DNA from: Alphaproteobacteria bacterium
Lineage (GTDB): Bacteria > Pseudomonadota > Alphaproteobacteria > UBA6615
Reading direction: 5' to 3'
Assembly (NCBI GenBank): GCA_022449545.1
Contig: JAKUPN010000009.1
Location: 1 to 64,000 of the forward strand
Length of the DNA stretch: 64,000 bases
Positions 27,185-36,134 of this stretch are shown one piece after another; within the stretch, counting starts at the first letter, position 1; every line of letters starts with the position of its first letter. Under the pieces are notes generated by a model. It made no database searches and was not told the DNA's origin. It worked only from the letters and a program-made list of their open reading frames with translations. The translations under genes and the position numbers were made by a program.

Positions 27185-28072
27185 ATGACTAATTCCTGGG
27201 CAAATGAACCAAATGGACACTTACTTATAGATGCGGAGTGGCTCAATAATCACATTGACGACCCGAATTTACGCATATTTGACTGCACAACTCGTTTAAT
27301 CCCTGACGATAAATTAGGCTACCGTATCGAGGACGCTCGCGACAACTGGGCTGCAGGCCATATACGTGGCTCTGGATACCTCAACTGCCAAAGCGATATG
27401 TGTGATACCAATAGCAAATTTCGATTCATGCTATCCGCCCCTCATGAATTTGCTAGATCAGTTGGCTCGCTAGGAATAGGTGATAATACAAAAGTGGTCT
27501 TGTATAGTACCGCGGAGTTGTTTTGGTCTACGCGAGCTTGGTGGGCTCTCTATGCAAACGGTTTTGATAATGCAGTCATTTTAAATGGTGGATTACAAGA
27601 ATGGATTAATTTGGGACATCCAATTAGCACAGATCCGTGCACATATCCTGAAACTACGTTTACCCCAAAGAGACGGAATGAAGTCATCGTAGATAAAAAC
27701 CAAGTTCTTTCATCCATAGGTGATCAAAAAATATGCCTTATAAATGCTTTAAGTGAAGAACAGTATCGGGGCACAGGTGGAATGGTTTTCGGTCGCCCGG
27801 GACATATTCCTGGTTCAGGTAATGCTCCATATTCTGCTCTAGCAAACTTCTCAACGGGCACCCTAAATGATCCTGATACAGTTAAGAGCACGCTTGAAAA
27901 ATCAGGAGCTATAAAAGACGACAAAATCGTTAATTATTGCGGCGGCGGCATTTCAGCCACTATTGGTTTTTTTGCCCAAAAACTTTTAGGTTATGAGAAC
28001 ATCGCTTTGTACGATGCATCTATGCAAGAATGGGGTTTCGACAAAACGCTACCAATTGAGACCAGCAAATAA
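27185..28072 (+). CDS. two-domain rhodanese sulfurtransferase (MST/TST type)
   Basis: A 295-residue protein with two tandem rhodanese modules. The N-terminal one (about 10-130) includes DCTTRLIPDDK and WAAGHIRGSGYLN but lacks a catalytic Cys in its loop. The C-terminal one (about 165-290) carries the active-site loop CGGGISA with Cys252. The CGxGxxA form is closer to 3-mercaptopyruvate sulfurtransferase than to thiosulfate sulfurtransferase (CRKGxTA). It moves sulfane sulfur to cyanide or thiols in the cytosol. It stands in a plus-strand pair with the nitronate monooxygenase-like gene 66 nt downstream. Confidence 0.92.
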   Translation: MTNSWANEPNGHLLIDAEWLNNHIDDPNLRIFDCTTRLIPDDKLGYRIEDARDNWAAGHIRGSGYLNCQSDMCDTNSKFRFMLSAPHEFARSVGSLGIGDNTKVVLYSTAELFWSTRAWWALYANGFDNAVILNGGLQEWINLGHPISTDPCTYPETTFTPKRRNEVIVDKNQVLSSIGDQKICLINALSEEQYRGTGGMVFGRPGHIPGSGNAPYSALANFSTGTLNDPDTVKSTLEKSGAIKDDKIVNYCGGGISATIGFFAQKLLGYENIALYDASMQEWGFDKTLPIETSK

Positions 28073-28138
28073 ATAGTTAGAAATATAATATAAAATTACT
28101 CTTAAAAAGAGAGATTCATAACGAAATGGTTCATTAAA

Positions 28139-29095
28139 ATGTCTCTACCAAATTCATTTCTTAATCGTTTATCTCTACCCGTGGTTGCTGCTCCAATGTT
28201 TCTTGTATCAGGCCCTGAAATAGTTATCTCATGTTGTAAAGCTGGAATAGTAGGAACTTTTCCTGCCCTTAATCAACGATCAACTGAAGGACTGAATGAA
28301 TGGATAGAGCAAATTAAAGATTCGACAGACGATAATGATGCACCATTCGGAATTAATTTAATTGTTCATAAAACTAATCCACGCGTTGAAGCAGACCTTC
28401 AATCTTGTGTTCATCACAAAGTACCGCTGATTATAACTTCATTGGGAGCGGTCGCAGATTTAGTTGATGAAGTGCATTCCTATGGAGGGCTTGTGTTTCA
28501 TGACGTAACCACTGTTCGTCATGCCCAAAAAGCGACAGAAGCAGGTTGTGACGGATTAATACTTGTTTGCGCCGGAGCAGGAGGACACGCTGGAATATTA
28601 AGTCCGTTCGCCCTACTGCCTGAAATAAGAAAATTCTTTGAAGGAACAATATTACTTGCTGGATCACTTTCAGATGGTCGTTCCATTGCAGCAGCTCAAA
28701 TGCTAGGTGCTGACCTAGCCTATTTAGGGACCAGATTTATAGCCACAAAAGAAAGTCATGCAGCAGAAAAGTTTAAACAAATGATAGTGGCTAGCTCTGC
28801 AAAAGACATCATTCATACCCCTGCTATATCCGGAATACCCGGAAGCTTTCTTAGGCCTAGCATCGTAGCCGCAGGTTTCAATCCAGACCAGCTTCCTGAG
28901 AAAGGCACAGATCAGGCTGAGTTTGGAGACAATATGCAAGAGGAACGAAAAGCCTGGCGAGATGTTTGGTCAGCAGGACAAGGCGTAGGCCAAATAGATG
29001 ATATCTTAAATGTAGCCGAACTAGTTAAAAAACTTAAATCAGAATACAGACAAAGTATCGCAGACTTCGATCTGACTATTTCAAATTACAGTTAA
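28139..29095 (+). CDS. nitronate monooxygenase / 2-nitropropane dioxygenase family protein
   Basis: A 318-residue TIM-barrel flavoprotein. The FMN-binding features are VAAPMFLVSGPE at the N terminus, CAGAGGHAG with the catalytic-base His150, LLAGSLSDGRSIAAAQMLGADLAYLGTRF for phosphate binding, and an ATKES loop. This set matches bacterial nitronate monooxygenases and related enoyl reductases. A role in oxidising alkyl nitronates or a similar carbanion is likely but not certain. It is convergent with the flavin reductase-like gene at 29148. Confidence 0.9.
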   Translation: MSLPNSFLNRLSLPVVAAPMFLVSGPEIVISCCKAGIVGTFPALNQRSTEGLNEWIEQIKDSTDDNDAPFGINLIVHKTNPRVEADLQSCVHHKVPLIITSLGAVADLVDEVHSYGGLVFHDVTTVRHAQKATEAGCDGLILVCAGAGGHAGILSPFALLPEIRKFFEGTILLAGSLSDGRSIAAAQMLGADLAYLGTRFIATKESHAAEKFKQMIVASSAKDIIHTPAISGIPGSFLRPSIVAAGFNPDQLPEKGTDQAEFGDNMQEERKAWRDVWSAGQGVGQIDDILNVAELVKKLKSEYRQSIADFDLTISNYS

Positions 29096-29147
29096 TTGAA
29101 TTATTAAAACCTAACTATTATATTTTAATTTTTTGAAGCTTTAGTAT

Positions 29148-29804
29148 TTATTTTTCTGGAGGAACTTCATTTGGGTGCAGTTTGTCAGGCTGTAAATAAG
29201 GAGCTGTCATTTCAAATATTTCTTGAGTTCTGCAATACCTAGGACCACCTAAGCGTCCAACTGGAGCTAGTTTATAAGGGTCTATATATTTATCCTCAAT
29301 AATTAAATCTTCTCGAACATGCCAACAGAGTATTTTACCAATAACTAGATGCGTAACCCAGTCACTTCCAAAATCTATAATTCTATCAAACTCACATTCC
29401 ATAGCTACCGGTGCATTGGCAATACGAAAAGCGTCAACGAAGTCAGATGATACTGTTTCCAGATTTCCTTTTGAAAACTCATCCTCATCAGGAGAAAAGT
29501 TTGCTGAAGTTGCGTTCATTTTTTCTTCCCAGCCATTCACAACTGTATGAATAACATACCCTTTCGTATCAGTAATATTCTTCGCTGTATCCTTCATACG
29601 ACGCTCTCTTTCACCAACCGAAATAGATACCATTGGTGGATAATGAGATACCATTGTAAAAAAACTAAACGGAGCTAGATTAGGAACACCTTTATTACTA
29701 ATAGAACTAACCCAAGCAATGGGTCTAGGAACAATAGAACCAATCAACATGCGATACGCCTGTTGATGATCAATCATGTCAGCCTTAAACGTACGATAAC
29801 TCAT
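29148..29804 (-). CDS. flavin reductase-like FMN-binding split-barrel protein
   Basis: A 218-residue member of the flavin reductase-like family: LIGSIVPRPIAWVSS near 20-34, NLAPFSFFTMVSHYPPMVSISVG, and the central ATSANFSPDEDEF. Such proteins bind FMN and either reduce it for a partner monooxygenase or act as small oxidoreductases. I chose the ATG at 29804 because it overlaps the RraA-like stop by 4 nt (ATGA) with GGGAAG just upstream; the frame has an earlier ATG at 29816. Co-transcription with the RraA-like gene is almost certain. Confidence 0.88.
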   Translation of the reverse strand: MSYRTFKADMIDHQQAYRMLIGSIVPRPIAWVSSISNKGVPNLAPFSFFTMVSHYPPMVSISVGERERRMKDTAKNITDTKGYVIHTVVNGWEEKMNATSANFSPDEDEFSKGNLETVSSDFVDAFRIANAPVAMECEFDRIIDFGSDWVTHLVIGKILCWHVREDLIIEDKYIDPYKLAPVGRLGGPRYCRTQEIFEMTAPYLQPDKLHPNEVPPEK

Positions 29805-30454
29805 TTTACTTCCCACCCATTAATTTCTAATGTCGTTATACCCTTACGTAACTCTTTCATCATCTCCAGTTCACGAGCATCTCGATCTTTTGCTGAAGTA
29901 ATCACTTCTTTTATTCTGTCATTAGGTATGACTACAACTCCATCGAAATCTCCTATCACTAAATCACCTGCCTCGACAATTACATCCCCAATTGGCAGTG
30001 ATTCTGCTATAGCACCCTTAAATTCTGGATTTTTTTCAGTTCCTCGCATACAAGTACCCCTTGAAAAAACTGGAAAACCCATTTCAATCATTGCCTTTCC
30101 ATCTCGAACACAACCATTAATGACCAAACCAGCGACACCTCGTGATTGAGCAGATACAGACATAACTTCTCCCCAATAACCTGCCTCATAAAATCCGCTC
30201 ATATCAGCCACCAAAATATCGCCTGGACGAGCTTCAGCTAAAGCATAATGTAGCCATAAATTATCTCCTGGCGCCCCTTTAACAGTAAAAGCAGGGCCAC
30301 ACAAACCTAACGAAGAATTCAGAGGTTTTATTGCGGATGGTAATGATCCAATTTTTCCAGCGGCTTCATGAATTGACGAAGTAGAAATTGATCTCGCTTC
30401 ATCAATTATTTCTGGAGTCGGTCGTTTAAAGTCTGTAGAAAAAATACTACCCAT
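29801..30454 (-). CDS. RraA-like protein (4-hydroxy-4-methyl-2-oxoglutarate aldolase family)
   Basis: A 217-residue RraA/HMG-aldolase-type protein. It has the metal/substrate motif NGCVRDGKAM (Arg117, Asp118), the preceding GAPGDNLWLHYAL loop, and DFDGVVVIPND near 175. Metal-dependent relatives cleave 4-hydroxy-4-methyl- or 4-carboxy-4-hydroxy-2-oxoadipate into pyruvate and an oxo acid; RNase E-inhibitor members lack some of these residues. Because the Arg-Asp pair is kept, an aldolase or oxaloacetate decarboxylase role is more likely than RNase E control. It is first in a two-gene operon and divergent from the CoA-transferase operon. Confidence 0.9.
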   Translation of the reverse strand: MGSIFSTDFKRPTPEIIDEARSISTSSIHEAAGKIGSLPSAIKPLNSSLGLCGPAFTVKGAPGDNLWLHYALAEARPGDILVADMSGFYEAGYWGEVMSVSAQSRGVAGLVINGCVRDGKAMIEMGFPVFSRGTCMRGTEKNPEFKGAIAESLPIGDVIVEAGDLVIGDFDGVVVIPNDRIKEVITSAKDRDARELEMMKELRKGITTLEINGWEVK

Positions 30455-30588
30455 TTCTCAATTCCTATTCGTGTTCTGAAATATTACTTAGTACATTTTT
30501 AAAATTTCCGTTCTTTAAAGCAATTATCTACTATGCTCTATAAGAAAACTGTTAACTTATCTTAAACTTAAACCTCGGACTATAAAAC

Positions 30589-31818
30589 ATGACTGGCATA
30601 CTATCTGGACTACGTATAATAGAAGGTTCAGCCTTCGTTGCCGCCCCTCTTTGCGGAATGACCATTGCACAAATGGGGGCAGATGTAATTCGCTTTGATC
30701 TCCCAAGCGGAGGAATAGATTATCGTCGATGGCCAAAATCAGATAATGGAACAAGTATCTATTGGGCAAGTATGAATAAGGGAAAAAGATCTTTAGCTGT
30801 CGATTTTCGTCGTCCAGAAGGACAAGAGTTATTAACAGAACTTATTACTGCCCCAGGTAAAGAAAACGGTATTTTATCTACAAATTTTCCAATGAGAGAC
30901 TGGCTTGATTATGAGACTTTAAAGAAAAGACGAGCCGATCTGATAGCCATGAATATAATTGGCAACCCTGATGAAAGTGTAGCTGTCGACTATACTGTGA
31001 ACGCAGCGGTGGGTTTTCCTTTAGTAACAGGTTCAGGTAACAATAAAAGTCCTGTAAATCATGTTTTTCCTGGGTGGGACGTAGCCACAGGGTATGCGGC
31101 TGCGATGGGTGTTTTAGCTGCTGAGAGATATCGAAACAGAACTGGCAAAGGCCAACAAATAAAGCTTTCTCTTTCAGATGTTGCCTTCTCAACTGTTGGT
31201 AACCTTGGATATATTGGGGAAGTCCAAATTAATAAAGAAGAACGACCAAATATTGGAAACAGCATATATGGAAGTTACGGCGAGGATTTTGCTACAAAGG
31301 ACGGGCGAAGGGTAATGATTATTGCTGTGTCTGTTTCACAATGGAGGAAACTATTAGATGCTACTGAGTGTCACGATTCCATAAGCAATGTTGAAAAAGA
31401 GATGGGTCTAGACTTCAACCTAGAAGAACATCGATTTGAAGCACGCAGAGAAATAGGAAGTATTATTGGTCCTTGGTGTAAGAGTCGTAACCTTAGTGAT
31501 ATACGCAAGATTTTTGAGGAAAATAACGTCTGCTGGGGACCATTCCAAAGTTTCAGTCAAATGGTAAATGAAGATCCCAGATGTTCTACAAAAAATCCTT
31601 TATTTGCCGAAATGGACCAGCCCGGGTTGGGAAAATATTTAATTCCAAGGATCCCTCATCAATTCAGTGAAATCGAGCATAAACATACAAGAGCTCCTCG
31701 ATTAGGAGAGCACACAATCCAGATACTTGCTGACGAAATCGGTCTGAGTCAGAGTAAGATTGGTGAACTACATGATTCAGGGATTATATATGAAGCAGAA
31801 AATGAAAAAAAACGCTAA
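30589..31818 (+). CDS. CaiB/BaiF (class III) CoA transferase, candidate mesaconyl-CoA C1-C4 transferase
   Basis: A 409-residue class III CoA transferase. It opens with LRIIEGSAFVAAPLCGMTIAQMGADVIRF, typical of the family. The catalytic aspartate is probably Asp164 in FPGWDVATGYAAAMG, and GKGQQIKLSLSD follows. By context it starts an operon with a mesaconyl-C4-CoA hydratase-like gene and a methylsuccinyl-CoA dehydrogenase-like gene. The proposed role is intramolecular transfer of CoA from the C1 to the C4 carboxyl of mesaconate, as in Mct of the 3-hydroxypropionate bi-cycle. That specificity is inferred from context only; a succinyl-CoA:itaconate or other dicarboxylate transferase is possible. 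Confidence 0.88.
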   Translation: MTGILSGLRIIEGSAFVAAPLCGMTIAQMGADVIRFDLPSGGIDYRRWPKSDNGTSIYWASMNKGKRSLAVDFRRPEGQELLTELITAPGKENGILSTNFPMRDWLDYETLKKRRADLIAMNIIGNPDESVAVDYTVNAAVGFPLVTGSGNNKSPVNHVFPGWDVATGYAAAMGVLAAERYRNRTGKGQQIKLSLSDVAFSTVGNLGYIGEVQINKEERPNIGNSIYGSYGEDFATKDGRRVMIIAVSVSQWRKLLDATECHDSISNVEKEMGLDFNLEEHRFEARREIGSIIGPWCKSRNLSDIRKIFEENNVCWGPFQSFSQMVNEDPRCSTKNPLFAEMDQPGLGKYLIPRIPHQFSEIEHKHTRAPRLGEHTIQILADEIGLSQSKIGELHDSGIIYEAENEKKR

Positions 31819-32653
31819 AATAAGTTATGGTGACTGGACACCATATGTAGAGAGTTCAACAGAACAAATTGACCTAACTCAGGTCAGAAAACTCGCAGGG
31901 GTTCTAAATATTGATGAGACCGCTTTTGAGGTTGAAAACGATCTCCCTCCTATGTGGCATTGGTTGTTCTTTTTACATCGCGCAGCCACAGAAAATATTG
32001 GGGAAGATGGGCATCCAAAACGGGGAGGCTTTTTCCCGCCTATTGAACTACAGAGACGCATGTTTGCAGGAGAACAAATCATTTTTCACTCTCCACTAAA
32101 AATAGGACTTCCAGCTACTCGCACTGGAACAATAATCAACCTAGAAAAAAAAGTAGGACGAAAAGGGCCCATGATCCTTTTGAGCGCCCATTACCAGATT
32201 AAACAGAATGAAGTACTTTGCATCGAAGACACTCATAACATTGTTTACTTAGATAATAATGATCCTACTCCGACGCCTGGGGGAGATTCTTATGTGCCCC
32301 CAAACAATAAATGGTATAAGAAACACAAAGCAGATCCAGTATTTTTATTCCGCTACTCTGCTCTAAGTTTTAACAGTCATAGAATACACTATGATAGAGA
32401 TTATGCAGTTAATGTAGAAAAGTACCCGGGACTTATAGTCCATGGTCCACTTACCGCACTTTTATTATCTGAACTTGTAAGGTCTAAAATAAATAAACCG
32501 ATGAAGTCATTTAGTTTTCGTGGTCAGGCACCCATATTTGAACCTTGGCCCTTTTATGCAATAGGAACTCCCTCAAAAGATGGCGAAATCAATCTTGAGG
32601 CCGTTCGTAATGACTCGGTCGTCGCTATGACAGCAACAGCCAAATTTGATTAG
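31790..32653 (+). CDS. FAS1-like/MaoC dehydratase, candidate mesaconyl-C4-CoA or itaconyl-CoA hydratase
   Basis: A 287-residue hot-dog-fold hydratase of the HTD2/Meh/Ich group. The N-terminal hot-dog half has LPPMWHWLFFLHRA, and the C-terminal half carries FRYSALSFNSHRIHYDRDYA with the His/Asp active-site pattern and YPGLIVHGPLTALLL. I chose the ATG at 31790, with AGGG 7 nt upstream; it overlaps the CoA-transferase gene by 29 nt. Known relatives hydrate mesaconyl-C4-CoA (Chloroflexus) or itaconyl-CoA (Pseudomonas) to citramalyl-CoA. Its placement between a CaiB-type transferase and an Mcd-like dehydrogenase favours the first. Confidence 0.85.
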   Translation: MKQKMKKNAKISYGDWTPYVESSTEQIDLTQVRKLAGVLNIDETAFEVENDLPPMWHWLFFLHRAATENIGEDGHPKRGGFFPPIELQRRMFAGEQIIFHSPLKIGLPATRTGTIINLEKKVGRKGPMILLSAHYQIKQNEVLCIEDTHNIVYLDNNDPTPTPGGDSYVPPNNKWYKKHKADPVFLFRYSALSFNSHRIHYDRDYAVNVEKYPGLIVHGPLTALLLSELVRSKINKPMKSFSFRGQAPIFEPWPFYAIGTPSKDGEINLEAVRNDSVVAMTATAKFD

Positions 32654-32662
32654 GTAATAATA

Positions 32663-34348
32663 ATGATTATTTCCCAGCATTCTCTCAATCCAATTGAATC
32701 AAAATTGGCACTAAAATTATGTCAAGAGGCAATGGTTTCTGCTGAGTCACATTTGCAGAATTTAAAATCATCAACAAGTGGTCTGGCTACTAAAGGTGGT
32801 AAAATTGATTCTGAATTTCTTCTAAGCAATCAATATGCAGTGCACGGATTTGCTTGGATGGCAACCTATATCATTGCCTTAAAGCAATTATTATCTTGGG
32901 CAGAAAAGCTTAGTTCCGATGAACGATTAGGAGATTTGGAAACTTTAATTTTACAATGTGGTTTTGGCGGCTACTTGAAGCAGTTACGTCATGGAATCGC
33001 CATGAGCCAAGATGAGTTTGCTAGACCTGGTGATCTTGGGATTGAAAGGACTGAGGATTTATATACCTCCACTATAGATCAGCTTATCAGTCAAGGAGAT
33101 AGTATCTATGTCAGGTCGCAAATCGCTAAAATTCTCTGTGAAAATATTGGCACAGGTAATTTTGGAGCCCTAGGATTAAACGAAACTTACACTATAATTC
33201 GTGAACAGTTTTCTAGATTCTCTGATGATCGAATAGCACCAGCTGCTCAGAGATGGCATATTAATGATGAATTGATTCCGTTAGAAATAATTGAAGAAAT
33301 GAGTGATTTAGGCGTTTTTGGTCTCACGCTCCCTGAAGAGTATCAAGGACTGGGAATGGATAAAGTATCTATGTGCGTTGTTACCGAAGAATTATCACGT
33401 GGATACATAGGTGTGGGTTCCTTAAGTACTAGATCAGAAATTGCAGCAGAGCTTATTAGGTTTAACGGTACTGGCGAACAAAAAGAACATTATTTAGCAG
33501 CAATATCTTCTGGAAAAATTCTTCCCACCGCAGTTTTTACGGAGCCGAACCATGGTTCAGATTTAGCTCACATAAGAACACGCGCAGAACGAAATGGTAA
33601 TTCTTACGTGATAACGGGAAATAAAATATGGATTACACATGGAGCGCGATCGGATCTAATGACATTACTTGCTCGAACCAATGCTGACGATTCAGGGTAT
33701 GGCGGACTAAGCATGTTTTTAGCCGAAAAACCCAGAGGAAGCATTGAAAATCCCTTCCCGGCTAAAGGAATGAGTGGAAGTGAAATTAAAGTCCTCGGGT
33801 ATAGAGGAATGAAAGAATATGAAATTGCCTTCGACGGATTTGAAATTAGTAAAACTTCTCTTTTAGGGGGAGCTGAAGGAAATGGTTTTAAGCAGCTTAT
33901 GTCTAGCTTTGAAACTGCACGTATTCAAACTGCTGCTCGAGCAGTTGGCGTAGCACAGAATGCGTTAGAGTTATCATTGAAATATGCAAATGATCGATCT
34001 CAGTTTGGCAGTAGTATAGTGAACTTTGACCGTGTTGCAGGAAAAATAGGTTGGATGGCAGTAGAAACTATGATTGTTCGACAATTGACTTACTTTGCTG
34101 CTCGTCAGAGAGACGCTGACCAAAGATGTGACATAGAAGCAGGTATGGCAAAATTATTGGCTGCCAGAGTTGCATGGTCAAATGCAGATAATGGCCTCCA
34201 AATACACGGTGGTAATGGTTACGGAGAAGAGTTTGTTATTTCTAGGTTACTTTGTGATGCTCGTATTCTAAATATATTTGAAGGTGCCGCTGAAATTCAA
34301 GCTGGCATCATTGCTCGTGGACTTCTTAATCGTCCGAATAGGCCGTAA
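32663..34348 (+). CDS. mcd: acyl-CoA dehydrogenase, (2S)-methylsuccinyl-CoA dehydrogenase type
   Basis: A 561-residue acyl-CoA dehydrogenase with an extra N-terminal domain of about 170 residues, the hallmark length of Mcd from the ethylmalonyl-CoA pathway. The FAD-binding block TEPNHGSDLAHIRTRA is followed by GNKIWITHGARSDLMTLLART, MSGSEIKVLGYRGMKEYEIAFDGF, IQTAARAVGVAQNALELS, NGLQIHGGNGYGEE and the catalytic Glu540 in IFEGAAEIQ. These closely fit remembered Mcd sequences. It should oxidise methylsuccinyl-CoA to mesaconyl-C1-CoA, passing electrons to ETF. It lies 9 nt after the hydratase gene in the same operon. No crotonyl-CoA carboxylase/reductase or Mch gene is in the window. Confidence 0.88.
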   Translation: MIISQHSLNPIESKLALKLCQEAMVSAESHLQNLKSSTSGLATKGGKIDSEFLLSNQYAVHGFAWMATYIIALKQLLSWAEKLSSDERLGDLETLILQCGFGGYLKQLRHGIAMSQDEFARPGDLGIERTEDLYTSTIDQLISQGDSIYVRSQIAKILCENIGTGNFGALGLNETYTIIREQFSRFSDDRIAPAAQRWHINDELIPLEIIEEMSDLGVFGLTLPEEYQGLGMDKVSMCVVTEELSRGYIGVGSLSTRSEIAAELIRFNGTGEQKEHYLAAISSGKILPTAVFTEPNHGSDLAHIRTRAERNGNSYVITGNKIWITHGARSDLMTLLARTNADDSGYGGLSMFLAEKPRGSIENPFPAKGMSGSEIKVLGYRGMKEYEIAFDGFEISKTSLLGGAEGNGFKQLMSSFETARIQTAARAVGVAQNALELSLKYANDRSQFGSSIVNFDRVAGKIGWMAVETMIVRQLTYFAARQRDADQRCDIEAGMAKLLAARVAWSNADNGLQIHGGNGYGEEFVISRLLCDARILNIFEGAAEIQAGIIARGLLNRPNRP

Positions 34349-34360
34349 TGAATCATTATT

Positions 34361-35161
34361 ATGAATAAGACCGAAATATTAATTTTTGATACAGTTACCA
34401 AACTAGGACCTGAATCCTCTAAGAATGTTGTAATAGCTGGATCACACGGTGGTGTATACGCCGGCTTTGAAGCCGCCACTGCACAAGTTCGTGGCATTAT
34501 ACTTCATGACGCTGGAGTAGGTCTCGATAATGCGGGAATTGGATCTTTAAAATATTTAGATAAATTAGAAATAGCAGCTGCAGTTGTAGACTACCGCACA
34601 GCAGTTATTGGTGATGGTCAAAGTCTAGCTAATAACGGTAGAATCAGTTTTGTAAATAATGCCGCCGCAAAATCAGGATGTGCCGTTGGTCAAACCTCAA
34701 TAGAATGTGCAAATGAAATGAAATTATCTCCTTTTATTTCAATGCCAGTGCCAGTTTATGAAGAAGCGCGTTTTACTATTCGAGATGGAAGTGATGGGAT
34801 TATAGTAAGAGGATGCGATTCAGTTTCTTTAGTAAAAGAAGAAGATGAAGATACAGTGGTCATAACTGCATCACATGGTGAAGTTCTTGCATCCTCACCA
34901 ACGTGGGGAAACCGTCCTTTGGTTTTAGCAGCTGTGTTCAACGATGCTGGCTCTAATTCGGTTAGCCGCTTACCAGACCTGGACAAGCTAGGCATCCCGG
35001 CTGCCACGGTTTCATATTCAAGCGCAAAGATTGGCGATGCGAGATCAACATATAATGATGGTATAATCTCTCATTTTAATGAGAGTGCTATAGATTTAAA
35101 TCTCAAAGTTGGTATGACTACTATCGAATTTGTCGACGAGATTAATAAAAATACTAGCTAA
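34361..35161 (+). CDS. unrecognised protein made of two copies of one ~100-residue domain
   Basis: I do not recognise this 266-residue protein. It consists of two homologous halves. Residues about 23-121 contain VVIAGSHGG, IILHDAGVGLDNAGI, LKYLDKLEIAAAVV, AVIGDGQS, GRISFVNNAA and VGQTSIECANEM. Residues about 166-262 contain VVITASHGE, AAVFNDAG, LPDLDKLGIPAATVS, AKIGDARST, GIISHFNESA and VGMTTIEFVDEI. Conserved in both are SHG, xNDAG/HDAG, LDKL, IGD and the closing E. There is no signal peptide or membrane span. It is the last gene of the mesaconyl-CoA-type operon (12 nt after mcd) and overlaps the convergent E1-beta pseudogene by 8 nt. Confidence 0.85.
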   Translation: MNKTEILIFDTVTKLGPESSKNVVIAGSHGGVYAGFEAATAQVRGIILHDAGVGLDNAGIGSLKYLDKLEIAAAVVDYRTAVIGDGQSLANNGRISFVNNAAAKSGCAVGQTSIECANEMKLSPFISMPVPVYEEARFTIRDGSDGIIVRGCDSVSLVKEEDEDTVVITASHGEVLASSPTWGNRPLVLAAVFNDAGSNSVSRLPDLDKLGIPAATVSYSSAKIGDARSTYNDGIISHFNESAIDLNLKVGMTTIEFVDEINKNTS

Positions 35162-36134
35162 AGAATGATTTTGATTTATTTATTATTTGTTCTTCAGATA
35201 TCATATATTCAGCCTCGAGAGGTATTGAAAAAGGTATAGGGATACGAGCCCCACCCATACGCTTCACAGGTGCTTTGAGTATATTGAATAAATGTTCGCT
35301 TACTTCCGAAGAAATTTCACCGCCGAATCCACCTACCTTCACTGCCTCATGCACAATCATGAGTCGGCCTGTTTTTTTAACTGAATTAAAAACGGAATCT
35401 TTATCCCAAGGCCATAGTGTCCTTAAATCAATCACTTCAACAGATATACCTTCATCAGCAAGGCTTAAAGCGGCCTTCTTGACAACGTTAACCATAGCGG
35501 ACCAGGTTACGATTGTAAGATCACTGCCAGTAAGTACTTTTCTAGCTATGCCTAGAGGAATAGGATCTTAATCATTTTATTCACCTTCTCCTTCAGCACC
35601 CCATAACCCTTTGTGCTCCATATAAACAACGGGATCGTCACAACGAATTGCAGCCTTAAGCAAACCACGATTATCAGCAGGAGTTGCTGGCGTTACAACT
35701 ACTAGACCTGGTACGTGTGTGTACCAAGCCTCGGGAGACTGGGAGTGTTGAGCGGCTATGCCACCCCGAATACCTATGGGCATACGAGCGATCATTGGAA
35801 CTCTCGCCTGCCCTCCAAACATATAACGAGCTTTAGCAGCCTGATTAACCAGTTCATCGACCGCACACATTGCAAAGTCAGAAAAGCGTAACTCAGCAAT
35901 AGGACGGGTACCAGCCAGAGCAGCACCAATTGCCGCCCCCATAATAGTTGCTTCCGAAATTGGTGTATCGACAATTCTATCAGCGCCAAATTCAGCCTGT
36001 AGATCTTTATATTGTCCACCCATACCACCTTCAAATCCTAAATCTTCTCCCAAAGCCCAGACGGTAGAATCACGTTCCATCTCCTCTTTAAGAGCTAGCC
36101 TTGCGGCTTCGGCATAAGTCATCTTTGTCATCAA
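35154..36134 (-). pseudogene. 2-oxo acid dehydrogenase E1 beta subunit, interrupted by two in-frame TAA codons
   Basis: The frame from 36134 encodes MTKMTYAEAARLALKEEMERD... through VVYMEHKGLWGAEGEGE, then TAA (35577-35579), Asn-Asp, and a second TAA (35568-35570). The same frame then resumes with DPIPLGIARKVLTGSDLTIVTWSAM and runs to the normal C terminus at 35154. The intact paralogue at 40043-41032 reads straight through the equivalent point. Because both sides share one frame, this is nonsense decay (two single-base changes such as GAA to TAA would suffice), not a frameshift. The C-terminal part has no good internal start. The gene overlaps its E1 alpha partner by 4 nt. Without beta, that E1 cannot assemble a normal alpha2beta2 tetramer unless it borrows the other beta. 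Confidence 0.85.

Noticed and set aside
28095-28125. CTCTT-AAA-AAGAG hairpin after the sulfurtransferase gene as a terminator
   Set aside because: Only five pairs with no T-run; chance is likely in such AT-rich DNA.
35568-35579. Recoding (readthrough) of the two TAA codons in the E1 beta gene
   Set aside because: TAA ends many intact genes in this window, no recoding signal is known for TAA in such bacteria, and two stops two codons apart are better explained by decay. An intact paralogue is present.
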